Assembly: GCA_963615055.1 (NCBI GenBank)
Contig: CAVEFO010000007.1
Span: forward strand, 1 to 50,713
From: UBA1822 sp963615055
Lineage (GTDB): Bacteria; Bacillota; Negativicutes; Veillonellales; Dialisteraceae
Reading direction: 5' to 3'
DNA: 50,713 bases
Translations under genes and position numbers: made by a program
Shown here: in pieces, positions 8,118 to 15,888 of the stretch
Layout: the number at the start of each line of letters is the position of its first letter
Position numbering within the stretch: the stretch's first letter is position 1
Notes under the pieces: generated by a model
Database searches by the model: none
The model's input: the letters and a program-made list of their open reading frames with translations, nothing else
Told to the model about the DNA's origin: nothing

Positions 8118-8464
8118 AATAAGCCTCCTTGTTCAAAATCGTGGATTTGATATTTTTATTATACATCAATTGTTGAAGGGGTCGGAATGGCGGCGCGGTT
8201 TGACTTGTGGCGGCCTGCAGCCGCATTTTGAAATCGTCGCGAAGCGACACCTGCACTGCTCACTGCTAATTGCGAACTTTTTGCGCCTGACGTATCGCGC
8301 TCTATGAGACGCAAAAAATCTAACAGCTAGTAGCTGACAGCTAACAACTATCTTGCGCCTGATAAAAGCCGCCCCCGCTTTTCTCTGCACTTTTACCGAC
8401 TATGATATAATGAGAAATACGGAATCGGAAGTGAGATTTCTTTTGCGATTCCAAAGGAGGCTGT
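8118..8464. other. Divergent intergenic region with a dispersed repeat copy
   Basis: The gap between the divergent nitroreductase and gdpP genes. Its middle (about 8178-8362, best read on minus) is a copy of the dispersed repeat family. It holds TCAGGCGCAAGATAGTT, a 7-nt-period array (8319-8351), a GTCGCGAAGCGAC palindrome near 8234-8246 and a GCGGC/GCCGC-rich segment. The gdpP promoter lies at its right end. No gene seen. Confidence 0.7.
8403..8411 (+). promoter_or_regulatory. Extended -10 promoter of gdpP
   Basis: TGATATAAT is a perfect -10 hexamer with the TG extension, 53 nt before the gdpP start. No good -35 is present at 17 nt. The same TGATATAAT element precedes gdhA (11180-11188). 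Confidence 0.6.
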
Positions 8465-10444
8465 ATGCTGGACGAAATTTGGCTCCAGAAGAAATACGAG
8501 AAACTGTTTTGGCTGCTCATCGCCGTGACACTCGTGGCTCTTGCCTGTCAGAATTGGGTCTTCGGTGCGCTTTTCGGTATCATCGATCTGGCCGTTGTGC
8601 TTTTTATCAAGAAGAAAAGCTATGAGCAGGAAGAGCGGCTCATGCGGTATCTGGACGATTTATCTGTCGCCGTCGAGGCCGGGACGACGTATGCCGTGAA
8701 AAATTTGCCGCTCGGCATCGCGATGATGGACGAGAAACGGCAGGTCGTGTGGGCGAATGAAGTCTTTCGGAATTGGGCCGACATCGAGCACGAGAGAGAT
8801 ATGGAGCTCGATCACCTGCTCCCCGGCGTCCACGCGTCGCGTCTTTTCGGGAAGACGGGCTGGTTTGATTGCCAAAAAGACGACCTGTATTTCCGTGTTT
8901 TCCATAAATACATCGAGCCGACGGAAGAGGGCGAGCGGCCCTTCATGCTTTTCTATCTCATGGACCGTACGGACATGGAGGAAACGCTGGCCGCGTCGGC
9001 TGAGGCCATGCCGGTTTTCTGCCTCATTCGGATCGACAATCTTTCCGAAGCGCTCGTAAATATGACGGATTTGGAGAAATCGAATCTCCTCTCCGACGTC
9101 GACGAATGTATTTTAGGCGAATTTTCCGAGCTGGACGGATTTATCAAGCAATACGACACGGCCGAATTCGTCGCGTGCATTTCTCACGCGGCACTGAAAA
9201 CGCTCATCGATCGCAATTTCGATTTGCTGGATAAAGTCCATGAAATCCGCACGGTGAACCGCATTCCCGTCACGCTTTCCATCGGAATCGTCAAGAGTGA
9301 AGAATCCTTTGCCCGGCAGGCGGAAGAAGCCCAGGCGGCACTTGATTTGGCGCTGGGGCGCGGCGGCGATCAGGCCGTCGTCCGGATCGGGGAGAGCGTG
9401 AAAGTCTACGGCGGCAAGACACAATCGGCCGGCAGCGTCACGCGCGTCCGCGTTCGTGTCATCGCGCAGGCTTTGAAAGAAATGATCGAAGAATCCGACC
9501 GCGTCCTGATCATGGGGCACGCGCACGAAGACTATGATGCAATCGGCGCCTCCATGGGACTTGCGCACCTGGCGACCGTTTCCGAAAAACCCGCCCATAT
9601 CGTCGTGTCCAAATACGACGAGACATCGCGCAAAATGCGCAAAGCCATCATGGCCGAGCCCGGCATGGAGCATCTCCTGATTCGCGAGGACGAAGCCAAG
9701 AGCCTCGTGACGGATAAGACGCTTGTTTTCATCACCGATACGCATATCCCGGACATGGTCGCCGCGCCTAAAGTGCTGGCGGCGGCAAAGAAACGCATCA
9801 TCGTCGATCACCATCGCCGCGCCAATTCCATCGTGACGAATACCCTGCTCACCTATATGGAGCCATCGGCCTCGTCTGCATCCGAGCTTGTCGCAGAGCT
9901 CATTCAATATTACGGAAACGGGGCGGAACTCCCGCAACTTACCGCTTCCTGTCTTTACGCCGGCATGGTCGTCGACACGAAAAATTTCTTCGTGCAGACC
10001 GGGATACGCACCTTCGACGCGGCCAGTTTCCTTAGGAGAAGCGGCGCCGATACCGCTCTCGTCCGCGGCCTCTTCGTCCTCGACATCGATACCGTGCGCA
10101 CCAAGGCGGACGTCATGTCGAAAATGCGCGTGATTGATAAATGTATCGCCATTGCCGAAGTCCCCGGAGAAGCGGAGCAGGCGCAAGTCATGGCCGGCAA
10201 AATCGCCGATGACCTCGTCGCCGTGGAAGGAATCCGCGTGAGCATCCTTTTCTATCCGATAGAGAAACAGCAACTCGGTATCTCGGCCCGAAGCGACGGC
10301 TCCGTCAATGTCCAGCGCGTAATGGAAGTGGTGGGCGGCGGCGGCCACATGACCGTCTCCGGCGCGCAGATCCGAGAAAGTGAAAAAGAAGAAGCCGAGG
10401 CGAAAATCCTCGCTGCCATTCGCGAACAATTCGCGGAAGAATAA
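8465..10444 (+). CDS. gdpP: c-di-AMP phosphodiesterase GdpP
   Basis: A 659-residue membrane-anchored phosphodiesterase that hydrolyses cyclic di-AMP to pApA. This second messenger governs potassium uptake, osmotic balance and wall stress. Two membrane helices lie at ~15-52. A PAS-like domain covers ~70-170. A degenerate GGDEF-like domain (~175-310) shows no canonical GGDEF. The DHH domain has the metal ligands HAHEDYDAIG (~350), DTHIPD (~425) and VDHHRR (~447). The DHHA1 domain ends with GGGGHMTVSGA (~624). Full length for the family. AAAGGAGG precedes the ATG. It is followed 43 nt later by rplI, the usual Firmicute neighbour. Confidence 0.96.
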   Translation: MLDEIWLQKKYEKLFWLLIAVTLVALACQNWVFGALFGIIDLAVVLFIKKKSYEQEERLMRYLDDLSVAVEAGTTYAVKNLPLGIAMMDEKRQVVWANEVFRNWADIEHERDMELDHLLPGVHASRLFGKTGWFDCQKDDLYFRVFHKYIEPTEEGERPFMLFYLMDRTDMEETLAASAEAMPVFCLIRIDNLSEALVNMTDLEKSNLLSDVDECILGEFSELDGFIKQYDTAEFVACISHAALKTLIDRNFDLLDKVHEIRTVNRIPVTLSIGIVKSEESFARQAEEAQAALDLALGRGGDQAVVRIGESVKVYGGKTQSAGSVTRVRVRVIAQALKEMIEESDRVLIMGHAHEDYDAIGASMGLAHLATVSEKPAHIVVSKYDETSRKMRKAIMAEPGMEHLLIREDEAKSLVTDKTLVFITDTHIPDMVAAPKVLAAAKKRIIVDHHRRANSIVTNTLLTYMEPSASSASELVAELIQYYGNGAELPQLTASCLYAGMVVDTKNFFVQTGIRTFDAASFLRRSGADTALVRGLFVLDIDTVRTKADVMSKMRVIDKCIAIAEVPGEAEQAQVMAGKIADDLVAVEGIRVSILFYPIEKQQLGISARSDGSVNVQRVMEVVGGGGHMTVSGAQIRESEKEEAEAKILAAIREQFAEE

Positions 10445-10487
10445 AACTGTTTCCTGTATTTCAAAATAAAACCAAGGAGGAACCATC

Positions 10488-10937
10488 ATGAAAATCGTAT
10501 TGACACAGGACGTAAAAAATTTGGGGAAACGCGGTGACGTGATTGAAGTGAAAGACGGCTACGGTCGCAACGTTATCATCAAAAAAGGCCTCGGCGTCGA
10601 AGGCACCGCCGCCAATCTCAATACCGCGGCGCAGCGCAAAGAATCCCAAGCCTTCAAGTCCCAAGTCGCCGCCGACGAAGCCATCGTCATGGCTGCGCAG
10701 CTCAAGAAAGTGAAAGCGGAAATCCCCGTCCGCGTCGGCGAAGACGGAAAAACCTTCGGCAGCGTCACCGCCAAAGACATCAGCGAGACGCTCGAGCAGA
10801 AATACGGATTCAAGCTCGACAAGAAAAATATCAAGCTCAAAGCCCCCATCAAAGAACCGGGCGAATACGAGATCGAAGTCTGGGTCCACCCGCAAGTGAC
10901 CGCGACCATTCAGCTCATCGTGAAAGAAGAGAAATAA
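10488..10937 (+). CDS. rplI: 50S ribosomal protein bL9
   Basis: A 149-residue, full-length bL9 that binds 23S rRNA at the L1-stalk base and affects frame maintenance. The N-terminal RNA-binding domain is clear (KIVLTQDVKNLGKRGDVIEV, then VKDGYGRNVIIKKG). It is followed by the long connecting helix rich in Lys, Ala and Gln, and by the C-terminal domain. AAGGAGG lies just upstream. It probably shares a transcript with gdpP. The replicative helicase gene dnaB, which commonly follows rplI in Firmicutes, is not here; a terminator and decayed DNA follow instead. Confidence 0.97.
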   Translation: MKIVLTQDVKNLGKRGDVIEVKDGYGRNVIIKKGLGVEGTAANLNTAAQRKESQAFKSQVAADEAIVMAAQLKKVKAEIPVRVGEDGKTFGSVTAKDISETLEQKYGFKLDKKNIKLKAPIKEPGEYEIEVWVHPQVTATIQLIVKEEK

Positions 10938-10984
10938 GAAAAAGGGAAGCACATTTTGTTGTGACCCCCAAAAGTTAGACTTTG

Positions 10985-11020
10985 TTAGCGAGACACCTTT
11001 ACTGTCTCGCTAATTTTATT
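10985..11020 (+). terminator. Terminator after rplI
   Basis: TTAGCGAGACA (10985-10995) and TGTCTCGCTAA (11003-11013) are perfect complementary arms around a 7-nt loop, followed by a T-rich run. It would end the gdpP-rplI transcript. Confidence 0.85.
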
Positions 11021-11106
11021 TAGCCATGAGCTTGACGATCAAAGCCGAGCACTTCAATCTCTGTATTCTCCTTTTCAAAAATGTACACTATTTTCCGCAC
11101 ATCCAT
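11020..11106 (-). pseudogene. Possible C-terminal fragment of a RelE/ParE-like toxin
   Basis: The minus strand encodes a short end ... KIVYIFEKENTEIEVLGFD ... followed by a stop. This resembles the final strands of RelE/ParE toxins by eye. No N-terminal part or antitoxin is present. A related nucleotide stretch (CGGCTTTGGTCGTCAGGC, minus strand) occurs just past the second nitroreductase near 14870. Very short, so uncertain. Confidence 0.25.
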
Positions 11107-11179
11107 GACTTGAATGCACAATAAATAGCCTATTGACAAAAAGAGTATACATTTTTTCTCTTCCCAAGCCCCGCATTTG

Positions 11180-11188
11180 TGATATAAT
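11180..11188 (+). promoter_or_regulatory. Extended -10 promoter of gdhA
   Basis: TGATATAAT, 59 nt before the gdhA ATG, identical to the element upstream of gdpP. No matching -35 hexamer. Confidence 0.6.
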
Positions 11189-11247
11189 TGTTTCAGATAT
11201 CCAATATGTTTTTTGCCTATGGCAGATTTTTTTGAAGAGGTGCGATT

Positions 11248-12501
11248 ATGGCTTACAATCCTTATGAAAACATGCTTCACGTCTTGGACAAGGCAGCGGA
11301 AAAGCTCGGCATTTCCCGGAATGAATACGAATTCGTCCGCTATCCGGAGCGCGAGCTCACCGTTTCCCTTCCGATCGTCATGGACGACGGGCACACGGAA
11401 GTCTTCTCCGGCTATCGCGTGCAGCACTCCACGGCGCGCGGCGCGGCCAAGGGCGGCATTCGTTTCCATCCGGATTCCGACGAAAACGAAGTGAAGGCTC
11501 TCGCGGCTTGGATGACGATTAAGAATGCAATCGGAAATATCCCCTACGGCGGCGCCAAGGGCGGCATCAAAGTCGATCCGCATAAACTTTCCCAGCGTGA
11601 ACTCCAGCGCCTGACCCGCACCTATATCCGTCGCATCGCGCCGATCATCGGACCCGATCGTGACGTACCGGCGCCGGACGTGAATACGAATGGCCAGATC
11701 ATGGCGTGGATTGCCGATGAATACAGCACCCTTCGCGGCGAATGGACGCCGGGCGTCGTCACCGGGAAACCGATTGTGACGGGCGGGTCCCTCGGCCGCA
11801 ACGAAGCGACCGGCCGCGGCCTGAGCTATACGCTTGCGACTTGGTGTGAAAAGAACGGCCTTGCGATGAAAGACCTCACACTCGCCGTCCAAGGCTTCGG
11901 CAATGTCGGCAGCGTCGGCGCGCTCCTCATGCATCGCGAAGGCGTGAAAGTCATCGCGATCGGCGATATCGACGGCTCCCTCTACAATCCGAACGGCATC
12001 GACGTCGAAGCGGCGTATGAATATGCCAACTCCCACGGCCGCTCCCTCAAAGGTTACGAAGAAGCCGGCGCGACCATCATTCCGAATCCGGAACTTTTGA
12101 AACTGAAAGTCGATGTCCTATTCATGGCAGCCCTTGAAAATCAGCTCCATGCCGGCACGATGGAAGACGTACAGGCCCGTGTCATCCTCGAAGGTGCGAA
12201 CGGCCCGACGACCGAAGAAGCGGACGATTATTTCGAAAAGAAAGGCATCGACGTCTTGGCCGATGTCATGTCCAATGTCGGCGGCGTCGTCGGCTCCTAT
12301 TACGAATGGGTGCAGAATAAGACCGGCCTCTACTGGACGGAAGAAGAATACAATGACCGCCTCAAAAAGAACATGAGACAGTCCTATGAAGATGTGGACG
12401 CCCTCCGTAAACAATACGGCGTCACCTTCCGTCTCGCTTCCTACATGCTCGCTTTGAAGCGTGTCGTCGAAGCGCAAAACACCCGCGGATTCCTCGGATA
12501 A
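11248..12501 (+). CDS. gdhA: Glutamate dehydrogenase (Glu/Leu/Phe/Val family)
   Basis: A 417-residue hexameric-type dehydrogenase that interconverts glutamate and 2-oxoglutarate plus ammonia with NAD(P). The substrate-domain signature is clear: AKGGIRFHP near residue 70, then IPYGGAKGGIKVDP near 98-111, which carries the active-site lysine. PAPDVNTNGQIMAWI follows near 146. The Rossmann domain has VQGFGNVGSVGA near 213. Length fits the ~420-residue bacterial and archaeal type (GudB/RocG-like) rather than the ~450-residue enterobacterial type. GAGGTG precedes the ATG. It has its own promoter and terminator, so it is monocistronic. Cofactor preference cannot be read with confidence. Confidence 0.95.
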   Translation: MAYNPYENMLHVLDKAAEKLGISRNEYEFVRYPERELTVSLPIVMDDGHTEVFSGYRVQHSTARGAAKGGIRFHPDSDENEVKALAAWMTIKNAIGNIPYGGAKGGIKVDPHKLSQRELQRLTRTYIRRIAPIIGPDRDVPAPDVNTNGQIMAWIADEYSTLRGEWTPGVVTGKPIVTGGSLGRNEATGRGLSYTLATWCEKNGLAMKDLTLAVQGFGNVGSVGALLMHREGVKVIAIGDIDGSLYNPNGIDVEAAYEYANSHGRSLKGYEEAGATIIPNPELLKLKVDVLFMAALENQLHAGTMEDVQARVILEGANGPTTEEADDYFEKKGIDVLADVMSNVGGVVGSYYEWVQNKTGLYWTEEEYNDRLKKNMRQSYEDVDALRKQYGVTFRLASYMLALKRVVEAQNTRGFLG

Positions 12502-12520
12502 TCGAATCGAAAACGAAATA

Positions 12521-12568
12521 AAAGCGCGATGCGTATTAAAGGAAACTCAGATACGCACCGCGCTTTTT
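12521..12568 (+). terminator. Terminator after gdhA
   Basis: AAAGCGCG-A-TGCGTAT (12521-12536) pairs with ATACGCA-C-CGCGCTTT (12551-12566) with one mismatch, followed by Ts. Confidence 0.85.
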
Positions 12569-12790
12569 GCGTGGAAAAGAAAAGGGTCGCATTTTTATAA
12601 TCGCCGCCGAAGGCGACATCGCTAAAAACGAATAGCTAACAACTAAAAGACCTCTTTCGTCTGCCGAAAAATCGGAAAGGGCTAAAAGCTGTGCTTCTCG
12701 TCTCTATCAGCAGAAAACTTCGCGTCGAAATTGCCTCCCAAAGCGAAAAACTCCCAAAGTTCCGCACCTTTCTCCCGGCTCTCTCTTTTA

Positions 12791-12799
12791 TGATAAAAT
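12791..12799 (+). promoter_or_regulatory. Extended -10 promoter of ligA
   Basis: TGATAAAAT has the TG extension and a five-of-six -10 match, 37 nt before the ligA start. No clear -35. Confidence 0.5.
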
Positions 12800-12835
12800 A
12801 GAAGCCGAAGAAATCAATATTTCCACGGAGGAATC

Positions 12836-14845
12836 ATGATGACAAAAGAAGACGCGAAAGCGCGGATTGAGGAACTTTGCAAGACACTGTCTTATCATTC
12901 GTATTTGTATTATGTACTCGATCGGCCGTCGATCACGGATTTTGAGTACGACAAAATGTACCGGGAGCTTTCGGATTTGGAGCGGGAGTTTCCCGATTTG
13001 GTTCGGCCGGATTCGCCGACGCAGCGGGTCGGGGGAAAGGCTTCGGAAACGTTTGGGAAAGTGCGTTTCACGCGGCCGATGCTGTCCCTTTCCAATGTGT
13101 TCAATGCCGAAGAGCTTTTGGATTTTGACCGGCGGGTGCGCGAGGGGCTCTCGGCGTCACCGACGTACATCACGGAGCTCAAGATTGACGGGCTTTCGAT
13201 GAATCTCGTGTATGAAGACGGCGTTCTAACGCATGGGGTGACGCGCGGAGACGGGCGCGTCGGAGAAGACGTGACGGCAAATGTGAAGACGATTCGTTCC
13301 ATTCCGCTTTTCATTGAAAATGCACCGCCGTACATGGAAGTGCGCGGCGAAGTCTTCATGCCGCGGGAAAGTTTCGCCAGGCTCAATCGGGAGCGGGACG
13401 AGGCGGGACTGATGCCTTTCGCAAATTGCAGAAACGCAGCGGCCGGCTCGCTTCGGCAGCTGAATCCGCAGGTGACGGCGTCTCGAAATTTGGATTTCTT
13501 TGCGTATGCGCTGGGTGACAGCGAAGGGCTTTCGATTTCGTCGCAAGAAGAACTTTTGGAAGCGCTCGCGGGATTCCGTTTCCGCGTAAATCCGCATTAT
13601 CGGAAATGGGACTCGATGGCGGGCGTCATCGACGGCGTGGCGGAATGGGCGGATGCGCGGCATGAGCTGCCGTATGATACGGACGGGATGGTCATCAAGG
13701 TGAATGATTTCGCGCAGCAGGAGATTTTGGGTGCGACGGGACATGATCCGCGCTGGGCGACGGCGTACAAATATCCGCCGGAGGAAGCGGAAACGCAGGT
13801 GCTGGACATCGTAGTGACAATGGGGCGCACGGGTGTGTTGACGCCGTCGGCGGACCTCGTGCCCGTCAAGCTTGCGGGGACGACCGTGCGGCGCGCGACG
13901 CTTCACAATCTGGATTTCATTCGGGAAAAAGATATCCGCAAAGGCGATTATGTGCGGATTTACAAGGCAGGGGAAATCATCCCGGAAGTGGCGTCTGTCA
14001 ATAAGGCGAAACGTTCGGGAAAGGAACGGGAATTTTTCATGCCGAGCGAGTGCCCGATTTGCGGAGGGCCCGTCTCGCGCACACTGGGAGAAGCGGCATT
14101 CCGTTGCGAAAATCCGGCATGCGGCGGGGCACTTCGTGAAAGGCTCGTACATTTTGCCTCGCGCGGCGCGATGAATATCGAAGGGATGGGACCTTCGGTC
14201 GTGGACGGCCTCTTGGCGGCCGGGCTCATCTCGGATGTATCGGATTTCTATCGCCTCACGGCCGATCAGATTGCCGGGCTGGAGCGCATGGGCGCCAAGA
14301 GCGCGCAGAATTTGGTTACCGCCATTGCAAAGAGCCGGACGCGCGGATTGGCGAAATTACTCTTCGCACTGGGCATTCGTTTCCTTGGCGAAAAAGGCGG
14401 CGAACTCTTGGCGGCGCGCTATCACACGCTGGATGCGATCACGGCGGCGACGGCGGAAGAACTGGCGGAAACGGAAGGCATCGGGAGTGCGATTGCCGAA
14501 AGCGTCACGGGCTGGTTTGCCGATGAAGGAAACCGTGCGATGATCGAGCGCCTTAAAGAAGCGGGCGTCGTCACGGAAGAAATCACAACGAAAGCGGAAG
14601 GCGCGGCCTTTTCCGGGGAACGCGTCGTACTCACGGGGAAACTCACACTGATGGGGCGGCGAGAAGCCGGAGAAAAAATTCGCTTTCAAGGAGGCGAAGT
14701 GCAAAGCAGCGTCACAAAGACGACGACGCTCGTCGTGGCGGGAGCGGACGCGGGAAGCAAGCTCATCCGCGCCAAAGAGTTGGGTGTCCCCGTGATTAAC
14801 GAGGAGGAATTCGTGGCCCGGCTTTTACTCTCTTATGGAAATTGA
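12836..14845 (+). CDS. ligA: NAD-dependent DNA ligase
   Basis: A 669-residue, full-length LigA that seals nicks during replication and repair using NAD. Domain Ia and the adenylation domain are complete. The nucleophile lysine is in KIDG (K116-G119). Later motifs include RGDGRVGEDVT (~139) and ATAYKYPPEEAET (~309). A four-cysteine zinc finger is C406, C409, C424 and C429. Helix-hairpin-helix repeats follow (GMGPSVV, LERMGAKSAQNL, TEGIGSAIAES). A BRCT domain starts near 595 (FSGERVVLTGKLTLMGR). Two adjacent ATGs are possible; the second, at 12839, has the better spacing from GGAGGA at 12827-12832. Essential housekeeping gene, apparently monocistronic. Confidence 0.97.
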   Translation: MMTKEDAKARIEELCKTLSYHSYLYYVLDRPSITDFEYDKMYRELSDLEREFPDLVRPDSPTQRVGGKASETFGKVRFTRPMLSLSNVFNAEELLDFDRRVREGLSASPTYITELKIDGLSMNLVYEDGVLTHGVTRGDGRVGEDVTANVKTIRSIPLFIENAPPYMEVRGEVFMPRESFARLNRERDEAGLMPFANCRNAAAGSLRQLNPQVTASRNLDFFAYALGDSEGLSISSQEELLEALAGFRFRVNPHYRKWDSMAGVIDGVAEWADARHELPYDTDGMVIKVNDFAQQEILGATGHDPRWATAYKYPPEEAETQVLDIVVTMGRTGVLTPSADLVPVKLAGTTVRRATLHNLDFIREKDIRKGDYVRIYKAGEIIPEVASVNKAKRSGKEREFFMPSECPICGGPVSRTLGEAAFRCENPACGGALRERLVHFASRGAMNIEGMGPSVVDGLLAAGLISDVSDFYRLTADQIAGLERMGAKSAQNLVTAIAKSRTRGLAKLLFALGIRFLGEKGGELLAARYHTLDAITAATAEELAETEGIGSAIAESVTGWFADEGNRAMIERLKEAGVVTEEITTKAEGAAFSGERVVLTGKLTLMGRREAGEKIRFQGGEVQSSVTKTTTLVVAGADAGSKLIRAKELGVPVINEEEFVARLLLSYGN

Positions 14846-14909
14846 GAAGGCAGACATCGGATATTTGCCTGACGACCAAAGCCGAGCATACACATCTCTG
14901 CCGTTTCTG

Positions 14910-15410
14910 TTAAAACGTTTCCTTATGAATCCTTTTCGCGTCGTAATGATCGATTTTCACCGGTTTCTCTGCCGGATGGCCGACGGGGATGAGACAGAAA
15001 GGTGTGACGTCCGTCGGGAGATCGAAGAAGGAGCGGATGTGGCGGATGCGGTCTTCGTAGGGGTAAACGGCGACCCATTGCGTGCCGAGGCCGAGATGGG
15101 CGGCTTCCGTTAAAATATTTTGCGCGCACGCCCCCATATCCGTCGGGATGGATTCCGGATAGCTGAGCCCTTTTTCTTCAAAGAGAAGCATCAGGACGAG
15201 CGGCGCCTTGCGAATCGTGCCGGCGGCCATGCTGCTGTGGGAAAGGACTTTGATGGAAGGATCGTTTCTGACAATGACAAAGTGCCAAGGAATCTGGTTG
15301 CCGGCGGTGCGGGCCTGCATCCCGGCGCGGATCAGACGATCGACATCTTCGTCCGAGACGGGCGCATCGGCAAATTTCCGTGTGTTTCCTCTTTTCATGA
15401 TTTCGTCCAT
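14910..15410 (-). CDS. Nitroreductase-family protein (second)
   Basis: A 166-residue single-domain nitroreductase-fold protein, convergent with ligA. The N-terminus has MKRGNTRKFADAPVSDEDV, the basic flavin-phosphate segment of the family. AGNQIPWHFVIV follows, and the later MGACAQNILTEAAHLGLGTQW segment is the usual central helix and loop. FCLIPVGHPAEKP is the expected C-terminal strand. AAGGAGG precedes the ATG. It is only distantly similar to the nitroreductase at 7602-8117. Substrate unknown; flavin use is inferred from the family. Confidence 0.9.
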   Translation of the reverse strand: MDEIMKRGNTRKFADAPVSDEDVDRLIRAGMQARTAGNQIPWHFVIVRNDPSIKVLSHSSMAAGTIRKAPLVLMLLFEEKGLSYPESIPTDMGACAQNILTEAAHLGLGTQWVAVYPYEDRIRHIRSFFDLPTDVTPFCLIPVGHPAEKPVKIDHYDAKRIHKETF

Positions 15411-15702
15411 GATAGGTTCCTCCTTGTGAATGAATTTATTTTTATTGTTGATGTGTTTTGTTTGGCATGTTTTTCATAGCATCTTACATGCGGGGCGGTT
15501 CCCCGCAGAACTCCTGTCGTTTTTCATTCTCTTTCTTTTCCGAATCCCTCATCCCTATCTTGCGAGAGCCCTCACAACCAACGCCGCCAAAGGAAAAAAT
15601 CCTAAAAGCCAAGCCCCTCATTTCCTTTATTATAGCATGAAACGAAAATTTTTTATTTGCAAAAGGATGGGAAATGTGATATCATTTCCCCATCGCTTTT
15701 TC
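15411..15702. other. Intergenic region with repeat copy, upstream of the riboswitch
   Basis: Divergent spacer between the second nitroreductase and the riboswitch. Positions 15490-15537 are identical over 48 nt to 50573-50620 and include a GCGGGG/CCCCGC hairpin. The right end holds the riboswitch promoter. No gene seen. Confidence 0.7.
15657..15685 (+). promoter_or_regulatory. Promoter of the manganese riboswitch transcript
   Basis: TTGCAA (15657-15662), a 17-nt spacer and TATCAT (15680-15685) with a TG extension make a good sigma-70-type promoter just ahead of the riboswitch. Confidence 0.6.
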
Positions 15703-15785
15703 CTAAAAGGGAGTAGCCCTCGAAACAAAGTCAACATACTAGTCGGGCGACCGATTTGGCTGTTTTAACCAGGCGAGACTTTTAG
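15703..15785 (+). ncRNA. yybP-ykoY manganese riboswitch
   Basis: The closing stem P1 is CTAAAAG (15703-15709) with CTTTTAG (15779-15785). The two conserved family segments follow it inward: GGGAGTAGCC on the 5' side and GGCGAGACT on the 3' side. Internal helices lie between. This family senses Mn(II) and turns on manganese efflux genes. The next gene belongs to a known manganese exporter family, which supports the call. Confidence 0.9.
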
Positions 15786-15793
15786 GCATTCAT

Positions 15794-15834
15794 GAGACCA
15801 TGCGGTCAAAGTGGGTGCCGGAGTCTCTTTTTTT
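15794..15834 (+). terminator. Riboswitch expression platform (conditional terminator)
   Basis: GAGAC (15794-15798) and GTCTC (15823-15827), with an inner CGG/CCG pairing, precede a seven-T run. The same AGTCTC can instead pair with GAGACT at 15775-15780 inside the riboswitch 3' strand. Ligand-dependent choice between these pairings would control read-through into the exporter gene. Confidence 0.65.
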
Positions 15835-15888
15835 GTGGCTCTTCCCTTGAACGCACGGCCTCCTATTTGACCCAAGGAGGTTTTTTCT

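Larger units (their letters stand above)
10938..11247. other. rplI-gdhA intergenic region with decayed mobile or toxin fragments
   Basis: Contains the rplI terminator, a stretch near 10961-10980 (TGACCCCCAAAAGTTAGAC) like an IS3/IS150-group insertion-sequence end, a minus-strand open remnant at 11020-11106, and the gdhA promoter. A TTGACA at 11133-11138 has no -10 at a usable distance. Confidence 0.55.
12502..12835. other. gdhA-ligA intergenic region
   Basis: Holds the gdhA terminator, a short 7-nt-type repeat patch (AATAGCTAACAACTAAA near 12631-12647), a GCCGCCGAAGGCGAC repeat-family fragment near 12602-12616 and the ligA promoter. No coding sequence seen. Confidence 0.65.

Noticed and set aside
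9113..10489. 458-residue minus-strand frame opposite gdpP
   Set aside because: The plus strand encodes a full-length, motif-complete GdpP; the minus frame is a shadow.
11133..11155. TTGACA as -35 of gdhA
   Set aside because: The only good -10 (11183-11188) is 44 nt away, far beyond a usable spacer.
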